A stretch of DNA of 37,341 bases from Caballeronia sp. SEWSISQ10-4 2 (GTDB lineage Bacteria > Pseudomonadota > Gammaproteobacteria > Burkholderiales > Burkholderiaceae), in assembly GCF_030464885.1 (NCBI RefSeq), contig NZ_JALPRJ010000077.1, positions 1-37,341 on the forward strand. Reading direction: 5' to 3'. A model generated the notes under the pieces. It was not told the origin of the DNA. It searched no databases and saw only the letters and a list, made by a program, of their open reading frames with translations. A program made the position numbers and the translations under genes. Shown here in pieces: positions 1 through 8,678 of this stretch; positions within the stretch are counted from its first letter, which is position 1; every line of letters starts with the position of its first letter.

Positions 1-51
1 GGCGCGCTGTCCATCCCCGGCCTGAAGGCCGAGGTCTTTCGCGCAACCTGA
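1..51 (+). CDS. C-terminal tail of a gene cut by the window edge
   Basis: Frame 1 is open from the first base to a TGA at 49-51 and encodes only 16 residues (ending AEVFRAT). The product cannot be recognised. The tail runs in the same direction as the binding-protein and kinase genes that follow, so it could belong to the same unit, for example the response regulator the kinase lacks, but nothing in the visible residues shows this. Confidence 0.3.
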   Translation, partial: GALSIPGLKAEVFRAT

Positions 52-60
52 TAAATCGCG

Positions 61-90
61 GTCCCGCCCGGTAAATATTGGCAACGGGAC
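61..90 (+). terminator. Inverted repeat after the partial upstream gene
   Basis: GTCCCG at 61-66 is mirrored by CGGGAC at 85-90 with an 18-nt loop, 10 nt after the first stop codon. There is no clear T-run, so a terminator role is only suggested by position. Confidence 0.22.
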
Positions 91-189
91 GGCAATAAGT
101 AAAATGAGCGACTACCTTCCCGTCGAGTAATCGCGTCCGACCGCGCGACGAGTACCAAGCGCGTCAGCAGCAACCGGGTGAATCGTCTT

Positions 190-1299
190 ATGAATCGTAG
201 AGAAGCACTGCGTGCATGCATGCATGCCGGCCTGCTATGCATGACGGACTCCGCTTTTGCATCCAGACAGTCGCCTCACGTGGTGTTCCTTAACCCCGGA
301 GAAGCTGTCGAACGCGGCACGGGTCAGCAATGGCAACTGGTATCGCGATTCATGGCTGTCGCAGCAAAGACCTTCGGCATGCAACTGGAAGTCCTGTACG
401 CGGAACGCGATCACCTGTTGATGTTGCGTCAGGCTGAGGAGGTCGCACGGCGCACCGAAGCGCCGGACTATGTGGTGATCGTCAACGAGAAGATGGCCGC
501 CGAGCAGATGCTGAAGACGCTGGCGCGTTCGCCTGCAAAGGTGCTGCTCATCCACAACGACCTCACGCCCGCCCAGCGCCGCGTTGTCGGTAACGAACGG
601 GAGCTGATCCCGAACTGGATCGGCACGGCGACGGCAAACGCCTCGCGCGGAGGGTACCGCCTGATGGAATATTTGTGTCGCAGGCTCGGGGCCGGCGGGG
701 TGAGGGTGATCGGGATTACCGGCGACCCGAATACGCCCGTCTCGCTGGAGCGTGCCGCCGGCGTTGAGTCGTTCCTGTCCAAGGTACCGGATGCACGCAC
801 CTGCCAACTAGTCTTCAGCGACTGGAGCTACGCCGACAGCGATCAAAAGGCACGCGTGCTGCTGGCGCGCTATCCGCAAGCCAATGTGATCTGGGCGGCG
901 AACGATTCGATGACGCTCGGCGCATTGAGGGGAGTCAAGGCGCGCAACGCCCACATTCTGGTGGGAGGCATGGGGGCGTTGCCGGAGGCGCTGGCCCGTG
1001 TGGCGGATGATGGTCTCGCGGCCATGGTGGCGGGCGACTACTTCATCGGTGCCTGGGCCATGGTTCTGCTGCATGACTACCATCACGGCATGGACTTTGC
1101 TGCGTGCGGAGGTACTTGCCAGAAACTCGACTTCCTGAGCGTCATCCATCGTGACAATGTCGCTCGATACAACGAAGTCGTGTTCAGCGGCGAGCACACA
1201 CTCGACTTTGGCCTGTACTCGAAATACATGCATCCAAGCCTTGGTCCCTACGACTTCGGTCTGAAACACATCCTGAACACCAGGCCGGAGGTCTCGTGA
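190..1299 (+). CDS. Periplasmic sugar-type substrate-binding protein (Peripla_BP family)
   Basis: This 369-residue protein has a hydrophobic N-terminal export signal ending near SAFA (about residue 24). The rest resembles a type I periplasmic binding protein: an early VVFLNPG strand, a mid-domain ITGDPNTPVSLERAAG stretch typical of the LacI/RbsB fold, and WAANDSMTLGALRG, the usual hinge and ligand region of this family. It should bind a small ligand, probably a sugar or autoinducer-like molecule, in the periplasm. ATG 190 is preferred over the in-frame GTG at 178 because GGGTG at 176-180 is a reasonable ribosome site for it. No permease or ATPase gene is adjacent. The stop codon overlaps the start of the histidine kinase, so I infer that this protein presents ligand to the kinase and does not feed a transporter. 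Family call is firm; ligand unknown. Confidence 0.8.
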   Translation: MNRREALRACMHAGLLCMTDSAFASRQSPHVVFLNPGEAVERGTGQQWQLVSRFMAVAAKTFGMQLEVLYAERDHLLMLRQAEEVARRTEAPDYVVIVNEKMAAEQMLKTLARSPAKVLLIHNDLTPAQRRVVGNERELIPNWIGTATANASRGGYRLMEYLCRRLGAGGVRVIGITGDPNTPVSLERAAGVESFLSKVPDARTCQLVFSDWSYADSDQKARVLLARYPQANVIWAANDSMTLGALRGVKARNAHILVGGMGALPEALARVADDGLAAMVAGDYFIGAWAMVLLHDYHHGMDFAACGGTCQKLDFLSVIHRDNVARYNEVVFSGEHTLDFGLYSKYMHPSLGPYDFGLKHILNTRPEVS

Positions 1300-3116
1300 T
1301 GCGTTTGCCTCCACGACTCACGCTGCACTCGCTCAGCCTGCACACCAAGCTGATGCTCGCGCTCGTTGTGCTCGTCGCGCTCGTGGCCGGTACTTCCACG
1401 TATTTTCTGATTGGACACTCGCGTGAGCGCCGGCTCGTGGAACTGGAGGAACGCGCCACACGGATAGCCGACCTGTACAGCCACTCGCTCGCCCAGCCGT
1501 TATGGAACGTTGATCGTGGCGCAATCGACAGCCAGCTTGCTGCGCTCGCGCCCAATCCCGAAGTGGCGCAATTCACGGTCACGGCAGTGGGCTACGGTAT
1601 CGTGTCCAACGCGAAGGGCAATCAGCACCTGGACCCGGCCGATAGCGTGGTACGGGTCAGGGCGATCGAATATGACCCTCCAGGCGACGCTCCGCGGGAG
1701 AAAATTGGCGAGATCCGCGTCGTTCTCACGAAGGCGGTCGCCGAGCAGGCCATCAGCGGCGCGCGCCGGGCCATCCTTGCCATGGTGGCGCTCGTCGTCG
1801 CTGCGCTCTACGCGGCGACCTTCCTCCTGCTCAAGCGCATGGTGCGCAGCCCGATCAACCGGCTCGAGGAAATGGTCGACCGGATCGCGGACGGCGACTT
1901 CGATGCTCGCTGTGCCGTGGAATCTGGCGATGAACTGGGGCGCCTCGCCACGCGTGTGAACGCCATGGCGGAGCGGCTGCGCGTGTCGACGGAGTGCCTG
2001 CGCGAGAGCGAAAGAAAGTACCGGAGCATCGTGGAGAATTCTCTCGAGGGCATCTTCATGCTCGATCGCAGCGGACACCTGAACGAAGCCAACCCGGCGA
2101 TGGCGCAGTTGCTCGGATATGGCGCCGCGACCGACCTGATTACGGCAGCGGTCGGCGACCCTGGCAAGCAGCCGTTTTCGCCGACGCAAACCGGGGCCCT
2201 GTTTGATCTCCTCAGCGTGCAGGGTGAAATCGCCGGGCTCGAACTGCAGTTAAACCGCATCGACGGCAATCCGATCTGGGTCCAGTTGAATGCGCGTGGC
2301 CGGGCGGGCGACGACGGCAGTCCGCGGTGTCTCGAAGGGCTGCTCACTGACGTGACTGCCCGCAAGCATGCAGTCGAGAACTTACGCCGCCATCGCGACC
2401 AGCTCGAACTTGAAGTGAGCGAGCGCAAACGGACGGAACTCGAACTGCTCGCGTCGCGCGAACGGCTACAGCAACTATCGGCGCATCTCGAGGCGATTCG
2501 CGAGGAGGAAAGGAAGCACATCGCGATGGAAATTCACGATGAACTGGGCCAGTTGCTCACGGCACTGAAAATGGACGTGTCATTGCTGAGGATGCAACTC
2601 GCGGCCGGTTCGGCTGCCATGCAAAAAGCGGAAGAGATGCGCGAACTGGTCGAGAAAACCATCCAGATCGTGCGCAGCGTGGTCAGCCACCTGCGGCCGG
2701 CCGCACTGAATTTCGGCCTCGCATCCGCCCTGGAATGGCTCGCCGAGGATTTCAGCCGTCACACTCAAATTGTTTGCCATTTCCATCGCGAAGGTGCCGA
2801 ACCGCATCTGGCCGATGCCCGCGCGACCGCGATATTTCGTATCGTGCAGGAGTCGCTGACCAATGTGGCCCGCCATGCCAACGCCTCGCGTGTGGATGTG
2901 ACGCTGGCCAACACCGAAGCCGGCATCGAGTTGATCATCAGCGATAACGGACGAGGCTTCGATATGGCCGCCGCCCGGGCCGGGTACTCGTACGGCTTGC
3001 AGGGTATGGCCGAACGCGCCCGGTTGATCGATGCACAACTGCATATTGAAAGCGAGGCGAGCTCCGGTTCTGTTGTACGCCTGTGCGTCCAGGATGGCTC
3101 CGTCACTGCCCACTGA
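1299..3116 (+). CDS. NarL-type sensor histidine kinase (TM-periplasmic-TM-HAMP-PAS-HisKA_3-HATPase)
   Basis: This 605-residue membrane kinase has a first membrane segment near 17-39, a periplasmic loop of roughly 115 residues, a second membrane segment near 157-178, then HAMP (about 180-230) and a PAS domain (about 238-355). The HisKA_3 dimerisation domain carries the phospho-accepting His413 in MEIHDELGQ. A HATPase domain follows with the N-box (QESLTNVARHA), DNGRGFD and the GLQGMAERA lid. This is the NarX/DesK/UhpB class, which normally phosphorylates a LuxR/NarL regulator. ATG 1299 overlaps the upstream TGA; an in-frame GTG at 1296 is the alternative. Overlap with the binding-protein gene suggests translational coupling and a shared sensing role, like LuxP-LuxQ or TorT-TorS (analogy only). 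No response regulator follows; the next gene is on the other strand. Confidence 0.9.
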   Translation: MRLPPRLTLHSLSLHTKLMLALVVLVALVAGTSTYFLIGHSRERRLVELEERATRIADLYSHSLAQPLWNVDRGAIDSQLAALAPNPEVAQFTVTAVGYGIVSNAKGNQHLDPADSVVRVRAIEYDPPGDAPREKIGEIRVVLTKAVAEQAISGARRAILAMVALVVAALYAATFLLLKRMVRSPINRLEEMVDRIADGDFDARCAVESGDELGRLATRVNAMAERLRVSTECLRESERKYRSIVENSLEGIFMLDRSGHLNEANPAMAQLLGYGAATDLITAAVGDPGKQPFSPTQTGALFDLLSVQGEIAGLELQLNRIDGNPIWVQLNARGRAGDDGSPRCLEGLLTDVTARKHAVENLRRHRDQLELEVSERKRTELELLASRERLQQLSAHLEAIREEERKHIAMEIHDELGQLLTALKMDVSLLRMQLAAGSAAMQKAEEMRELVEKTIQIVRSVVSHLRPAALNFGLASALEWLAEDFSRHTQIVCHFHREGAEPHLADARATAIFRIVQESLTNVARHANASRVDVTLANTEAGIELIISDNGRGFDMAAARAGYSYGLQGMAERARLIDAQLHIESEASSGSVVRLCVQDGSVTAH

Positions 3117-3255
3117 ACTGGCCTCGCAAAGCTAGACGGTTGATGGCTGGAGCCGTGAAGACTGAGTTCTGTACATCACAGGTATTAGAATCGTGATGGT
3201 GTTGGATATTCCGAGCAGATAAGGAGTAATCCTGACGATGCAACCGGCACGCCAC

Positions 3256-5307
3256 TCACGTCGCTACGTTGTCGCAATGGCTTTTGTGCTGCGACGCCAT
3301 CCGCTCCTGCTGAGCGGGGGGCACGGGATCATAGTGGCTGAGCTGGATGCTGTAATTACCATGCCCGCCAGCGATGGCGTTCAGACGCGACTGATAGTCG
3401 TTGAGTTCGGACATCGGCACCTTCCCCGCGACGACCATGGCGTTGCCGGCGGCCGTGCGCGTGCCATGAACCTGCCCACGCTTGGCGGACAGGTCGCCGA
3501 TGATGTCGCCCATCGCCGCTTCCGGCGTCATCACCTCAATGTCAACGATCGGCTCGAGCACGATCGGCTGGGCTCTCAGCACCGCATCGATGAAGGCCTT
3601 GCGCCCGGCGGTGACGAATGCGACTTCCTTGGAGTCGACTGAATGACTCTTGCCGTCGAAGACGGTGACTCGCACGTCCTGCATCGGGAAGCCGGCAAGC
3701 GGTCCGCTCGCAATGACCTGGAGGACGCCCTTTTCCACAGCGGGAATGAACTGTCCGGGGATGGCGCCGCCCTTGACGGCGTCGACGAACTCGAAACCGG
3801 CGCCTCGCGGCAATGGCTCCACGCGCAGCGTCACTTCGCCGAATTGCCCGGCGCCGCCGGTTTGCTTCTTGTGGCGATAATGCCCCTCGGCCTTGGCGCC
3901 GATGGTTTCCCGATAGGCGATCTTCGGTGGCCGCGTCACCACCTCGAGCTTGTACTGCTCTGACAGCCGCTCGAGCATGTGGCGCAGGTGCAACTCGCCC
4001 AAGCCTCGCACCACCGTCTCGTTGGTGCCGACCGGGTGTTCGACGCGCAGGCACGGGTCTTCCGCAGTCAGCTTTTGCAATATCTCCCAGAGGCGCTGCT
4101 CGTTGCCCCGGCGCGCCGGCTCGATAGCCAGGCCGTAGATGGGCGTGGGAAAGTCGAGCGGGGTCAGGTGGATGTTGCCGTCCTCGGGAGCGTCGTGCAG
4201 CACAGCATCGAAACCGATCTCGTCGACCTTGGCCGTGGCGCAGATATCGCCGGGACCTGCCTGGCTGACGTCGACGTGCTCTTTGCCCTGCAGCATCATC
4301 AGATGCGCGACCTTGAACGGCTGCCGTCCGTCACCGATATAAAGCTGGCTATCGCGCCGGACCGTGCCCTGATGGATGCGAAACACGGCCATCTTGCCGA
4401 TGTAAGGGTCCATGACGATCTTGAAGGCGTGGGCCAATACGTGCTTCTCGGCGACCGGTTCGGCGCGCATGGCTTCCTGGCGCCCGCCGGCGTCGCGGTA
4501 GAAGAGCGGCGGGTTGCCTTCCGTGGGACTGGGCAGGAGCCGGACGAACACGTCGAGCAATTCCGCGATGCCGGTGCCGTTGATCGCCGACGTGAAGCAG
4601 ATCGGCACCAAATGACCCTCGCGCAGCGCCCGCTCGAAGGGCTCGTGCAACTGCTCCGGGCTGATGGCCTCGCCTTGCTCCAGGTAAAGCTCCATCAACA
4701 CCGGATCGATCTCGACCACTTGATCGATCAGCGCATTGTGCGCCGCCGCAACTGACAGGAAATCGGCCTCGCCCGCAGGGTTGAAAAAGCAATCCACCAC
4801 TTGGCGGCCGCGCTGCGCCGGCAGGTTGATCGGCAGACATTCCGTGCCGAAGGCCTCCTGGATTTGCGCCAAAAGTCCCGCAAAGTCGACCTTTTCGCCA
4901 TCGATACCGTTCACGATGATCATTCTGCAGAGCTTGCGTTCGCCCGCCCACGCCATCATGCGCCGGGTCGTCATTTCGATGCCGGTCTGCGCATTGATGA
5001 CGATGGCGGCCGTCTCCACGGCGGGCAGGGCGCTGATCGAGAGCCCGGAGAAGTCCGGATAGCCCGGCGTATCCAGCAGATAGATGCGTGTATCGCGGTA
5101 GTGCAGGTGGGCGACGGCGGAGTTCAGCGAGTGCTGATATTTGCGCTCGAGCGGGTCGAAATCGCAGACTGTGGTGCCGCGCTCCACGCTGCCGGCCGTG
5201 TGGAGCGCGCCGCCTTGATGCAGCAGCGCTTCGACAAGCGAGGTCTTGCCGCATCCGGCATGCCCGACCAGGGCGACGGTCCGGATAGAGTCGGGGCTGT
5301 AGCGCAT
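3256..5307 (-). CDS. Elongation factor G-like GTPase (non-canonical EF-G paralogue)
   Basis: This 683-residue protein has the domain order of EF-G: a GTPase domain (P-loop GHAGCGKT at 15-22), a beta-barrel domain II near 290-370, and C-terminal domains III-V with the PEAAMGDIIGDLSAKRG segment near 600. Two GTPase motifs depart from translational GTPases. Switch II reads DTPGYPDF, so the catalytic His position is Tyr83. The G4 motif reads NGID (133-136) where NKxD is expected. Such changes are known in the EF-G-like (FusA2-type) paralogues of beta-proteobacteria and actinobacteria, whose role is not settled. It is probably not the housekeeping translocase, since no rpsL-rpsG-fusA-tuf context is present. 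The gene stands alone, divergent from the ybaK-like gene. Confidence 0.88.
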   Translation of the reverse strand: MRYSPDSIRTVALVGHAGCGKTSLVEALLHQGGALHTAGSVERGTTVCDFDPLERKYQHSLNSAVAHLHYRDTRIYLLDTPGYPDFSGLSISALPAVETAAIVINAQTGIEMTTRRMMAWAGERKLCRMIIVNGIDGEKVDFAGLLAQIQEAFGTECLPINLPAQRGRQVVDCFFNPAGEADFLSVAAAHNALIDQVVEIDPVLMELYLEQGEAISPEQLHEPFERALREGHLVPICFTSAINGTGIAELLDVFVRLLPSPTEGNPPLFYRDAGGRQEAMRAEPVAEKHVLAHAFKIVMDPYIGKMAVFRIHQGTVRRDSQLYIGDGRQPFKVAHLMMLQGKEHVDVSQAGPGDICATAKVDEIGFDAVLHDAPEDGNIHLTPLDFPTPIYGLAIEPARRGNEQRLWEILQKLTAEDPCLRVEHPVGTNETVVRGLGELHLRHMLERLSEQYKLEVVTRPPKIAYRETIGAKAEGHYRHKKQTGGAGQFGEVTLRVEPLPRGAGFEFVDAVKGGAIPGQFIPAVEKGVLQVIASGPLAGFPMQDVRVTVFDGKSHSVDSKEVAFVTAGRKAFIDAVLRAQPIVLEPIVDIEVMTPEAAMGDIIGDLSAKRGQVHGTRTAAGNAMVVAGKVPMSELNDYQSRLNAIAGGHGNYSIQLSHYDPVPPAQQERMASQHKSHCDNVAT

Positions 5308-5545
5308 GGTCGCCCTCGTCCAGTAATGGATGTGGGGCCATTATTGGCGAAAACGGACCCGCGTGCCATACGGGGTAATCGTCCCATTCCGTCCCATTCG
5401 CGGGGATGCACGTGGCGGCGTCGTCACGCCCGCGCAGTCACAGCGCTGCTGTCAGCATGTTTTTCACGCGCGAGCGAAAGCGACCTATCCTTAAGGAGTC
5501 GCGCGCAATAATTTTCCGTTTCCTTCCTCCCAGAGGAGGTGCGTC
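5308..5545. promoter_or_regulatory. Divergent intergenic region between EF-G-like and YbaK-like genes
   Basis: These 238 bp must hold promoters for both flanking genes. The only clear element is a strong ribosome site, AGGAGG at 5533-5538, eight to ten bases before ATG 5546. I could not fix -35/-10 boxes with confidence. Confidence 0.35.
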
Positions 5546-6034
5546 ATGTCAATGTCTGCCACTCTCCAGGACTGCCTGCGCAGTAAGGGCTCCCAGTACG
5601 AAATCGTGCGTCATCCGCATAGCCATTCCAGCATCGAAACCGCGGCGGCAGCGCATATTCCCGGCGACCGCCTCGCCAAGACCGTGCTTCTTGAAGACGA
5701 GCACGGCTATGTGGCGGCTGTGCTGCCATCGACCTATGCCGTGCGGCTGTCCGAGCTGTGGGCACAGACCGGACGTCATCACCTCGTGCTGGCCAAGGAG
5801 GTTGATCTAAGGGAACTGTTCAAGGATTGCGATGCCGGAGCGCTTCCGCCGGTGTGCACTGCCTATGGCATGTACACCTATCTTGACGAGAGTCTCGCCA
5901 GCCAACCGGACGTCTATTTCGAGGCCGGCGACCACGAAGCGCTGATTCACATGGACACGGATCAATTCCTGGATCTGATGGACCGAGCCGAGCGGGCACG
6001 CTTCGCCCGTCGCATGCAGGCTATGCCGACCTGA
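5546..6034 (+). CDS. YbaK/ProX-type aminoacyl-tRNA deacylase domain protein
   Basis: This 162-residue soluble protein matches the YbaK/EbsC editing fold. The N-terminal half has the LAKTVLLEDEHGY strand with Lys45, equivalent to the conserved substrate-positioning lysine of this family, and the C-terminal half has VYFEAGDHEALIHMD, the usual second part of the pocket. Members hydrolyse misacylated tRNAs such as Cys-tRNA(Pro) or Ala-tRNA(Pro). Which tRNA this one edits cannot be read from sequence. AGGAGG eight to ten bases upstream supports ATG 5546. A second ATG lies two codons later. The BON gene follows 82 bp downstream on the same strand. Confidence 0.8.
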   Translation: MSMSATLQDCLRSKGSQYEIVRHPHSHSSIETAAAAHIPGDRLAKTVLLEDEHGYVAAVLPSTYAVRLSELWAQTGRHHLVLAKEVDLRELFKDCDAGALPPVCTAYGMYTYLDESLASQPDVYFEAGDHEALIHMDTDQFLDLMDRAERARFARRMQAMPT

Positions 6035-6116
6035 CCCGCGTCCGCCTTATGCGGCACGGCTTGCGCAGCGCGGCATAAAGCGCGCGGCGCCACCCAACCT
6101 TTGCGCGAGGCAGATC

Positions 6117-6854
6117 ATGCAACGCAGCGATACGGTCTTGAAGCAGGTGATGGCAGCCTTCGAACGCGAATCACACCTGAAGCTCCACAATCATCCCATT
6201 CATATGAGTTTCGACGATGGCGCCTTGACGGTGGCGGGTGAGGTGCCGGATATCGCATCTAAGAAACGCCTTCTTCAGTTGACCCAGCTGCACAGCGAGG
6301 GGAAGCGTCTGGTCGATCAACTGCGGGTCACCGCCAACCCGCCAGTCGGTGATGGCGAGTTGCGGACACATATCTGCGAACGGCTGGCGCAGGCTGTGGA
6401 TTTCCGTAACTGCGTGATCTGCGCGCGCATCAAGGGCCAGCTCGAAGTGTTGCGCGGCACCATGGACCAGGCGGGCAACGACGGCAGCGGCGTCATCGAA
6501 GTGACGGTCGAGGAGGGCGTGGTGACCTTGACGGGGCAGGTGATCAGCCTGTCTCACCGGCGCCTGGCGAGTGTGACTGCCTGGTGGGTCGGCGGCTGTC
6601 GCGACGTGGTGAACCTGCTGGAGTTGGTGCCCGCCGAAGCAGACGGCGACGATGAAATTTCCGAGGCCTTGCACCTGGTGCTCGAAACCGATCACCGTGT
6701 GCGCGCCGAGCAGATCACCATCAATGTAGAAAACCACAGGATCACGCTAGCAGGTTGGGTGGCGACCGAAGCCGAAAAACGGCAGGCGGAGCAGGATGCC
6801 TGGTGTCTGGATGCTATCGATGGCGTCGTCAATCGCATCCAGGTGCGGGCCTGA
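6117..6854 (+). CDS. BON-domain protein with three repeats
   Basis: This 245-residue protein has no signal peptide. I see three BON-like units (VxLxGxV strand patterns): about 5-72 (DDGALTVAGEVPD), about 80-172 (EEGVVTLTGQVIS) and about 178-245 (ENHRITLAGWVATEAEKRQAE). BON domains bind phospholipid or other membrane components, and proteins with several copies are often osmotic or envelope-stress factors (OsmY, DolP). The missing export signal suggests either a cytoplasmic role or an unusual export route. It may be co-transcribed with the ybaK-like gene. No catalytic motif is visible. Confidence 0.75.
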   Translation: MQRSDTVLKQVMAAFERESHLKLHNHPIHMSFDDGALTVAGEVPDIASKKRLLQLTQLHSEGKRLVDQLRVTANPPVGDGELRTHICERLAQAVDFRNCVICARIKGQLEVLRGTMDQAGNDGSGVIEVTVEEGVVTLTGQVISLSHRRLASVTAWWVGGCRDVVNLLELVPAEADGDDEISEALHLVLETDHRVRAEQITINVENHRITLAGWVATEAEKRQAEQDAWCLDAIDGVVNRIQVRA

Positions 6855-6957
6855 TGTAAAATTTTGCATCGCAACACAACATTTTGGGGGCGAGCCGCTA
6901 AAGTTTTTCCAATTCTTGTCGTCATACAGAGCGCTACCTATTAGACCGGAGAACGTA

Positions 6958-7197
6958 ATGAAGTCGGCAAGCGCAGAAATCGACATGGTGGAAAAGACAC
7001 TGCATGAACTCGTTCGGCGTCCACGTTTGATTCGTACCACCTACTGGTCGACGCACGTCGAGTGTCTTTTGGCGCGTCCAGGACTACGAGTTCAAGACAG
7101 ACAACGGCTAGCCGCTCTGCTCAATTTGATCAGCGCCGTAGCGCCGACCGGTGAGCTTTCCCAAGATTTGCAAGTCGACGCCCTGGCTGCGACCTGA
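6958..7197 (+). CDS. Small uncharacterised protein (79 aa)
   Basis: ATG 6958 is preceded by CCGGAGAA at 6946-6953, a good ribosome site. The product is 79 residues, mostly helical in appearance (VEKTLHELVRRPRLIRTTYW, then QDRQRLAALLNLISAV), without cysteine clusters or a membrane segment. I do not recognise the family. It is followed by a bidirectional terminator and stands between the BON gene and the convergent hydroxylase gene. An upstream in-frame extension to 6796 exists but overlaps the BON gene and lacks a ribosome site. Confidence 0.5.
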   Translation: MKSASAEIDMVEKTLHELVRRPRLIRTTYWSTHVECLLARPGLRVQDRQRLAALLNLISAVAPTGELSQDLQVDALAAT

Positions 7198-7290
7198 GCT
7201 GTCTGCGAGTTGACCCGTTCGCCTCTGACTCGATGAGTTCACACGAACTCCGCCGGAGTGGATGACTGCACTCGTCAAATTGAAGAAATA

Positions 7291-7316
7291 AAAAAACCGC
7301 TCGAGAGCGGTTTGTG
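7291..7316. terminator. Bidirectional rho-independent terminator
   Basis: AACCGCT / CGAG / AGCGGTT forms a 7-bp stem with a 4-nt loop at 7295-7312, flanked by A-run and T-rich sequence. It lies between two convergent genes (stop 7197 on plus, stop 7328 on minus), which suits termination of both. Confidence 0.7.
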
Positions 7317-7327
7317 TTTGTACGGGA

Positions 7328-8278
7328 TCAGTCCTGACCGCTTGGCTTCCAGCCCGGCGGCATGACAATATGCAGCATTTTTTGCTTCAAAGTAGGAGCG
7401 ATACGCACGTCTCTGGCGAGCAGGTAAATCTCTCCGAAATACATGTCCAGGAAGCTGTTCGTCTTTACGTCGCGGTTCAACCCGTATTTCGCCGTCACTC
7501 CGGGGATCTCATGCTGGAGCGTACCGAAGATCTTGTCCCAGATAGGCAACGTGTTGCAGTAGTTCTTATCCAGGTATTCCGGATTACTCGCGTGATGTAT
7601 GCGATGGTGATTCGGATTCAAGATGATGCGCCCCAATATCCCGCCTACTGCCCCGCGTGGCCATAGTTCTTCACTGATATGGATCAAAGCGCCGTAGCAG
7701 CCGTCGATCACCATGATCAGGAAAAGCATTTGCAACGGTACACCTGCGAACGAGCAGATAGCGGTTCGCACGAAGGTCGCGTATACGCCTTGCAGGAAGA
7801 ACGCAGTAAAAATGACGGAAAGGTTAATGTGCGTTGGCGCGTGATGCGGTGCGTGCAGACACCACAGTATCCGTACTTTATGGCAGGTGAAGTGATAGAC
7901 GAAGTGACCAAACTCCCACACCAGATAAGCGTAGATAAACCAGAGGATCTGCATTGGCGCGATGAAAGGCGCCAGCTTCGAGAAAAAGGCCGTCGTCCAG
8001 AAGAACACCTCAAGACTGATTAGTGCAGCCATGATGTGGTTCGCCGCATACATCAAGATCGGCACTTTATAGGCGATATAAAGACGGCTGGCAGAACGAC
8101 GGTTCACCCAAATAAGAAATGCCATTTCGAGTACAAGAAGCACCGGAAAGATTGGTGCGATAACAGTCTCGATGCCAGCGAGGGTCGTCAATGCGGACCA
8201 GGTCGACTGGTGGCCGTTTGCTAAGGCGCTTATCCCGTCAATACCAAAGAAGCTTGATGCATGATCGCGAAACCACAT
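7328..8278 (-). CDS. Sterol desaturase / fatty acid hydroxylase superfamily protein
   Basis: This 316-residue integral membrane protein has hydrophobic segments near 35-58, 68-95, 105-125 and 150-195. It carries the three histidine clusters of the di-iron hydroxylase superfamily: HFVYH (His125, 129) with His133, HAPHH (142-146) and HHRIHH (224-229), plus His200. These residues bind the di-iron centre that uses O2 to hydroxylate or desaturate a lipid chain. Substrate is unknown; bacterial members act on fatty acids, carotenoids, sterol-like lipids or alkylglycerols. It is a single-gene unit, convergent with the small gene before it. Confidence 0.85.
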   Translation of the reverse strand: MWFRDHASSFFGIDGISALANGHQSTWSALTTLAGIETVIAPIFPVLLVLEMAFLIWVNRRSASRLYIAYKVPILMYAANHIMAALISLEVFFWTTAFFSKLAPFIAPMQILWFIYAYLVWEFGHFVYHFTCHKVRILWCLHAPHHAPTHINLSVIFTAFFLQGVYATFVRTAICSFAGVPLQMLFLIMVIDGCYGALIHISEELWPRGAVGGILGRIILNPNHHRIHHASNPEYLDKNYCNTLPIWDKIFGTLQHEIPGVTAKYGLNRDVKTNSFLDMYFGEIYLLARDVRIAPTLKQKMLHIVMPPGWKPSGQD

Positions 8279-8576
8279 CTGTTGACAACCCCATAGCGCG
8301 AAGGCAGGAATTATAACTAGACCGCGTAGGTCGGCGGGCTAGTTGCTTGTGCAGCGGGGGCGGGGAGCTTGATCGACTCACCACTAACCGCTGCGAAGGA
8401 GGTAGAGGCAGCGCCCACCGTGCGTCACTGGGCGCAACCTAGCCTTGATTCGGATAGACATCCCGGTCCTGATGTCCGGCGACGTAAGCCAGAACCATGG
8501 TTCCTGCTTCGCTTCGATGAAATGCCGACAATATTCGCCGGTCAAATGCTGACGAGTGCGGAGGCCGTATCCCGAT

Positions 8577-8678
8577 ATGAACCAGACGAAACAATGCTCG
8601 CGCTGCAAGGTGTTCAAACCGCTATCGGCGTTTCCCAAGTCAAGCCAAAGCAGGCTATGCAGCGCATGCGCCAAGTGA
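8577..8678 (+). CDS. 33-residue zinc-ribbon-like micropeptide
   Basis: Reads MNQTKQCSRCKVFKPL, then SAFPKSSQ and a closing LCSACAK. Two CxxC pairs (Cys7/Cys10 and Cys28/Cys31) spaced by 17 residues form a treble-clef / zinc-ribbon pattern, as in the small zinc domains often found beside HNH nucleases in beta-proteobacteria. GGAGG at 8559-8563 lies about 13 bases upstream, a little far for a ribosome site. Beyond the TGA the frame stays open for nine codons to a TAG at 8704. The preceding 298 bp show no other convincing gene. It is too short to be picked by usual length cut-offs. Family assignment is pattern-based. Confidence 0.5.
   Translation: MNQTKQCSRCKVFKPLSAFPKSSQSRLCSACAK

Noticed and set aside
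1500..2189. A 229-codon minus-strand frame in the kinase gene
   Set aside because: Antisense shadow of the HAMP/PAS region.
3238..3642. A plus-strand start with AAGGAG just before the EF-G-like gene's end
   Set aside because: The frame is antisense to the GTPase C-terminus and shows no family features; the AAGGAG is probably chance or a relic.
3979..4755. A 258-codon plus-strand frame inside the EF-G-like gene
   Set aside because: Antisense shadow; no ribosome site or family features.
6046..6081. TTATGC ... GCATAA inverted repeat between the YbaK-like and BON genes
   Set aside because: Long loop and no T-run; too weak for a terminator call.
8384..8674. A 96-codon minus-strand frame overlapping the zinc-ribbon peptide
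   Set aside because: Looked partly protein-like, but the opposite strand's CxxC pattern explains the region better and no ribosome site supports it.
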